A stretch of DNA of 64,000 nucleotides, taken from the NCBI GenBank assembly GCA_022577435.1, contig JAKOON010000018.1, positions 8,827,656 through 8,891,655 of the forward strand, given 5' to 3'. The stretch comes from Embiotoca jacksoni (Eukaryota > Chordata > Actinopteri > Embiotocidae). A program made the position numbers and the translations under genes. Under the pieces are notes generated by a model, which was not told the origin of the DNA, did no database searches, and was given only the letters and a program-made list of their open reading frames with translations. Shown here piece by piece: positions 61,635 to 64,000 of the stretch. Each line of letters starts with the position of its first letter. The first letter of the stretch is position 1.

Positions 61635-61700
61635 CACACGCACACACACACGCACACACACACGCACACACACACGCACACACACACGCACACACACACA
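61591..61700. repeat. CA array with a 12-base higher-order unit
   Basis: Pure CA from 61592 to 61627. Then single G substitutions occur at 61628, 61640, 61652, 61664, 61676 and 61688, exactly 12 bases apart: six consecutive GCACACACACAC units. The last 12 bases return to pure CA. The fixed period shows that a 12-base block was itself amplified. Confidence 0.98.
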
Positions 61701-61757
61701 AGCTCAACCTCAAGTATGTGTATTCACATCACTTAAACACAGACTTATAAATCAGTC

Positions 61758-61760
<3 letters not shown>

Positions 61761-61805
<45 letters not shown>

Positions 61806-61836
61806 GCGCACACACACGCGCGCACACACACACACA
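61761..61836. repeat. (CA)n array ending in two CGCGCG-containing units
   Basis: Pure CA to about 61803, then CGCGCGCACACA twice, then CA. Together with the preceding array it gives about 250 bases that are almost wholly alternating purine-pyrimidine, including CG steps, which favours left-handed Z-DNA under supercoiling. Confidence 0.96.
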
Positions 61837-61849
61837 TAGTTACGTGCAC

Positions 61850-62260
61850 ACCCAGTCTATGTGTCATTCACTGACTGCTGTTTGTCAGAGCCGTGGCAAT
61901 TATGGCGAACAAATAAATGCCATGCAGGTGCTAAAGAAACACCCGGTGCGCTAAAGTAAATTAGTAATATTAGGAATGTGCACTCATCATTTGCAGTCAA
62001 TTTCCTGTCGCTAATGAGATTAAAAACAATGCTGTCAGTCAAGAGACAGTGAAAAACCATTTCCATTTTGTTATTTTCTTTTTCCCCATAATCAAGCCAT
62101 TGGTTTAATAATCCTGAAAATAGCAGGATATGGCAGCACTGTTTAATTACATTTTGAATATCACTGAGTTTTTATACGCTCAGAAATGTCATTTCATATG
62201 ATATTGGATTAATATTAACAGTAAATGAGATACACAATATGAAATAATAATTTCCTTGTG
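61850..62260. promoter_or_regulatory. Candidate conserved non-coding block
   Basis: Repeat-free DNA with GGCAATTATGGCGAAC, GTAAATTAGTAATATTAGG, CTGTCGCTAATGAGATTAAA, ATAATCAAGCCATTGG, GTTTAATTACATTTTG and GGATTAATATTAACAG. TAAT-type cores are dense and no coding frame extends through. Texture evidence only. Confidence 0.36.
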
Positions 62261-62399
62261 AATATGACAGGGGAATAGAATAATAACCACGGCACAAACA
62301 ATTTTAATTGTTTCATATATGACAAGACTTATGCAACATAACAAAAGGATACTGTGGTTTTGGTGCTATTTTTAGACAAATGTATAATCTTTTATACAA

Positions 62400-62765
62400 G
62401 TCCATATACATTCGCATTTCTGTCTTCCTCATCTCTGTCTTGCTTTTCATCACTTCCTCCTCTACACTTCCATCCCTGTGTCTCTTCTGTCTTCTGCATC
62501 TTCTCCTCCTCCCCTCCTGGTCAACCCCCCCACCCCCCCCACACACCCCCACTCCCTCCCTCCGGTGGGGGCTGTCAGTGTGGATGATGGCGGTGGTGAC
62601 CAGAAGAGGGCAGACATACTGTATTTAATCTCATATCCTATTATACATCTTCTTTCTCTCCCTCCTTCTCTCTCTGTCCCTCCTTACCTGTCCTTCTGTC
62701 GCTGTCTCTCTCCTTCTCTGGTGTCTGTACTTTGATAGAGGAATTTCTGCCCCCCCATCCACCCT
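62400..62765. repeat. Pyrimidine-rich tract with C runs
   Basis: C/T-rich on plus with CCTCCTCC words and a C-rich core at 62526-62555 (runs of seven to nine C). On the minus strand this gives a G-quadruplex-capable sequence. Pro/Ser-rich plus frames of 77-85 codons here are bias artefacts. Confidence 0.8.
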
Positions 62766-64000
62766 CACGTACTTTCACCACCCCACCAACTCTTTGCTGT
62801 CTACAAGGTGACTTGTGAAATTGAAAGTGAGCAAGTTCTCACTGCTTATATGTTTAGCAATTTTTTTTTTGTAATGATAGAATTATAAAATCACTTTTTT
62901 TTTTTAACGGGGTGTTTCTGTGTGAAGGCCACTTAGTGTTGGGTTTTTTTTTAAACATTTTTCTCAAAGTACAAGTCTACAATTCAGAAGAAGATGGGCA
63001 GCCTGTCCATGTTCTGTCTTCAGGTCAGATTTATGTGTTGTTGTTTTTTTCCTTTTTTCTCTCTTTTTTTTCTGGCACATGAGGTGCTCTTTTAACTTGA
63101 CTTTGTAAACTTCACCACCTCTAGCATATATAACTGCAAAGTAAAAATTGTCGATGGAATTTGTGTTTTCTTTTCATAAATAAATTAACTATTAAAAAAT
63201 AAACTATTTTGTGTGATATAGTAATACTTTAGAAATCTCAAATACACTGTAAGTATTGTTCAAATATATTGTACAACTTGTCCAGTTCCAAATACGTTGC
63301 TGATATCAAATTACTTTTCTTTAAAACAGTCCTACAGAAAACCTATTTCCACTATTTCTGATTTCATGAGCTACATGGTTTACTAGATACCTGCACCCAA
63401 AACCTGTCACTCTTGGGAACTTAACATGAGCTACTTGCATAAGTTTAATATTAAATGTATTTCTGAAGAATATTTTGCATCATAAATTGCACAATTCACA
63501 CTGCTTCTTTTTTTTTCCCCACTATACAGGCATCATTTATCTACTACTTTTATCTACTAGCTACTTTTAGTAGGTATGTGAAATCTTTACTATAAAACCA
63601 AATAAAATGTGTTCAAATATTTTTGTTTTTTTTCAGAATTTCAAAATTGTATTTCTAACATTGTTTGATTTGCAGCAAAACAACAAATCATGCAGATTTC
63701 TAGGCTGTGTTAAAATGCAAATTTGAAACATTTGAAGTCAGATCTGAGGCCTGAAATGACATTTAATCATGAAGTTGCGCATGAACAGAAAATCTGATTT
63801 TTAAAACACATGCCACAGATATACCTTCATCACTGATGTCTAGATGTGCAGTGCAGGCATTTGCGTTTTGAAATGGTATGTATTTTCTCAACCCTCAGGG
63901 AACACTCAATCCTTCATTGCATCTAAAACATTTTAAATAACCATTTGGAGCCACATGGTTTTCACTGCAGTGTGACATCATATCGACAGATAGGCATGGA
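62766..64000. other. Non-coding AT-rich sequence to the window end
   Basis: T runs near 62861-62870, 62898-62905 and 62945-62952, otherwise AT-rich unique DNA. The words TCTACTACTTTTATC and TAGCTACTTTTAG near 63540-63570 are reminiscent of the MITE interior at 41200 but too short to call. No gene seen. Confidence 0.58.

Noticed and set aside
61591..61836. CRISPR-like regular spacing
   Set aside because: The 12-base periodic units have no unique spacers; it is a CA array with regular substitutions.

Overview
The window is vertebrate nuclear DNA, most probably from a teleost fish of the percomorph kind. Three lines of evidence point there. Long (CA)n/(GT)n arrays recur every few kilobases, together with a long (GATA)n array. 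Three dispersed fragments belong to a teleost repeat that opens with an (ATTCA)n-type tract followed by a TTTATATA/GCGCC-like stretch. Two kinds of miniature inverted-repeat transposon familiar from fish genomes are present: ends CAGTGGTGGAAAGTAAC / TTCCACCACTG, and ends TTAAA..ATAGTTTGACAT / ATGTAGAACTAT..TTTAA. The species cannot be named from sequence alone. Nothing bacterial, viral or CRISPR-like was seen.

No protein-coding gene can be supported. The longest open frames (about 120-220 codons) are made of dinucleotide, GATA, CT or poly-T translations (His-Thr, Val-Cys, Leu-Ser-Ile-Tyr, poly-Phe) and are artefacts. A few short segments have good splice signals on both sides, or an open frame after a good acceptor: 26122-26208 (+), 18539-18599 (-), 31419-31493 (+) and 29042-29205 (+). 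They are given as low-confidence exon candidates. Good acceptor/donor pairs occur by chance several times in a window this size.

Layout. 1-10 kb: unique AT-rich DNA with two CA/GT arrays, a GA/poly-A block, and conserved-looking blocks near 5.2 and 6.6 kb. 10-18 kb: a GC-rich TCC block at 10.0-10.7 kb, an E-box/GATA palindrome at 11.2 kb, one nearly complete teleost repeat at 13.2-13.6 kb, and regulatory-looking blocks at 15.6 and 17.7 kb. 18-30 kb: mostly featureless AT-rich DNA, then a microsatellite-dense stretch at 24.6-28.9 kb that also holds the best exon candidate and a recursive-splice-like site. 30.7-33.1 kb: a pentanucleotide repeat followed by the densest run of enhancer-like sequence in the window. 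37-42 kb: two long CA arrays, a repeat fragment and a nested MITE. 42-52 kb: GC-richer blocks with regulatory appearance, remnants of old repeats, and a long purine-rich strand at 51.9-52.4 kb. 54-64 kb: a CA + GATA compound array, a repeat fragment, a MITE at 57.7-58.2 kb, two structured CA arrays at 61.6-61.8 kb, and enhancer-like blocks at 55.4, 59.1 and 62 kb.

My reading (inference) is that this is a gene desert or the inside of a very large intron near a developmental regulator. Several blocks have the texture of conserved non-coding elements: no simple repeats, many TAATTA, TAATCC, GATA and E-box cores, and no open frame. The target gene cannot be identified without an alignment. I found no clear sign of a new biological system. 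The most informative items to check are the exon candidates, the 31 kb block, the nested MITE, and the higher-order structure of the CA arrays.
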